DNA of 64,000 bases from Streptomyces sp. AP-93 (GTDB taxonomy: Bacteria; Actinomycetota; Actinomycetes; Streptomycetales; Streptomycetaceae). The stretch lies in contig NZ_JALGBX010000018.1 in NCBI RefSeq assembly GCF_022808175.1, forward strand, positions 124,001-188,000. Reading direction: 5' to 3'. A program made the position numbers and the translations under genes. The notes beneath the pieces are model-generated. The model did no database searches, was not told the DNA's origin, and saw only the letters and a list, made by a program, of their open reading frames with translations. Below, one piece after another: positions 63,730 through 64,000 of the stretch; positions within the stretch are counted from its first letter, which is position 1; each line of letters begins with the position of its first letter.

Positions 63730-64000
63730 TCAGGAGACCGGGTCGAGCAACGGACCGAAGGCGGCGGGGAGTTGCTTCCAGCCCTCTCGCCCGGCTGTGT
63801 ACTCGGCTTCGGTGAGGAGGCAGGAGTCCAGGAGCTGTTCGAGCCCGTCGCGGTCGAGGCCCGGTGAGGTGAAGACGAGGTGCTGGCAGCAGTCGCCGTG
63901 TTCGGGGTCCCAGTCGAGGGAGGCCGCGGCCCGGCGCATGGCGGGGACCAGGTCCCAGGCGGCGTCGGGGAGCGAGGCCAGCCAGGGGCCGGCGCTCTCC
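63730..64000 (-). CDS. C-terminal part of a CobW/COG0523-family GTPase (5' end off the window)
   Basis: About 90 C-terminal residues are visible (SAGPWLASLPDAAWDLVPAM... DWDPEHGDCCQHLVFTSPGLDRDGLEQLLDSCLLTEAEYTAGREGW), matching the CobW C-terminal domain. The frame is open to the window edge. COG0523 GTPases are metal chaperones; Zur-controlled members deliver zinc during shortage, and pairing with a C-minus S18 is typical for those. The regulator site should lie upstream, beyond position 64000. Confidence 0.85.
   Translation of the reverse strand, partial: ESAGPWLASLPDAAWDLVPAMRRAAASLDWDPEHGDCCQHLVFTSPGLDRDGLEQLLDSCLLTEAEYTAGREGWKQLPAAFGPLLDPVS

Overview
The window looks like chromosomal DNA from a Streptomyces or close relative. 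It has very high G+C with strong G/C bias at third codon positions, many GTG starts and 4-base ATGA/GTGA stop-start overlaps. It carries Streptomyces hallmark genes (a conservon with cytochrome P450s, a serine/threonine kinase with a PQQ-like sensor, a secreted subtilase with FG-GAP repeats) and a TTA codon in an acetyltransferase gene. No rRNA, tRNA, CRISPR array, integrase or complete insertion sequence was seen.

Layout. 1-1886: a secreted protein and a von Willebrand A protein. 1916-8917: a redox block with cydAB and a TDT-family transporter in one operon, a divergent LysR regulator, a small membrane protein plus DsbB, and a second TDT gene broken by a small deletion. A 53-bp block containing the palindrome CATAGA-N5-TCTATG lies on both sides of lysR and faces both operons. 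9082-19587: a dihydrofolate reductase-like protein, a Ser/Thr kinase, a MacB-like ABC export operon with adaptor and lipoprotein facing a two-component system, and a flavoprotein. 19868-24589: a 1573-residue HEAT-repeat protein. 24650-31298: a conservon (cvnA, a double-domain cvnB, cvnC, cvnD, an ExxR-less P450 cvnE) followed by a second P450 and an enoyl-CoA hydratase. 31811-36000: an XRE-coiled-coil regulator, small genes and several gene remnants. 36505-42672: a secreted YD-repeat/phospholipase A2 protein, a subtilase and a DUF2252 protein.

42875-64000 is a metal-centred region. It begins with a cysteine-synthase-like enzyme plus MFS pair and two small membrane or secreted proteins, one histidine-rich. 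Next comes a ten-gene operon (49217-60406) whose nine junctions are all 4-base overlaps. In order it encodes an ATP-grasp ligase, a DUF364-type Rossmann protein, a cysteine-synthase-like PLP enzyme, a dipeptide-epimerase-like enolase-superfamily enzyme, an MFS exporter, a SAM methyltransferase, and a complete oligopeptide/nickel/opine-type ABC importer (lipoprotein, two permeases, a double ATPase). A Zur-like palindrome sits between its candidate -35 and -10 boxes. After the operon come a remnant of a metal ABC permease, a DUF1490 protein with a His-rich tail, a CtpC-like metal P-type ATPase, a zinc-ligand-free ribosomal protein S18 paralogue, and the end of a CobW-like GTPase.

My main inference is that the ten-gene operon makes, exports and re-imports a small dipeptide-like metallophore, probably for zinc. 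The layout parallels staphylopine-type systems (MFS exporter plus family-5 ABC importer), but the biosynthetic enzymes differ. The metal and the product are not proven by the sequence.
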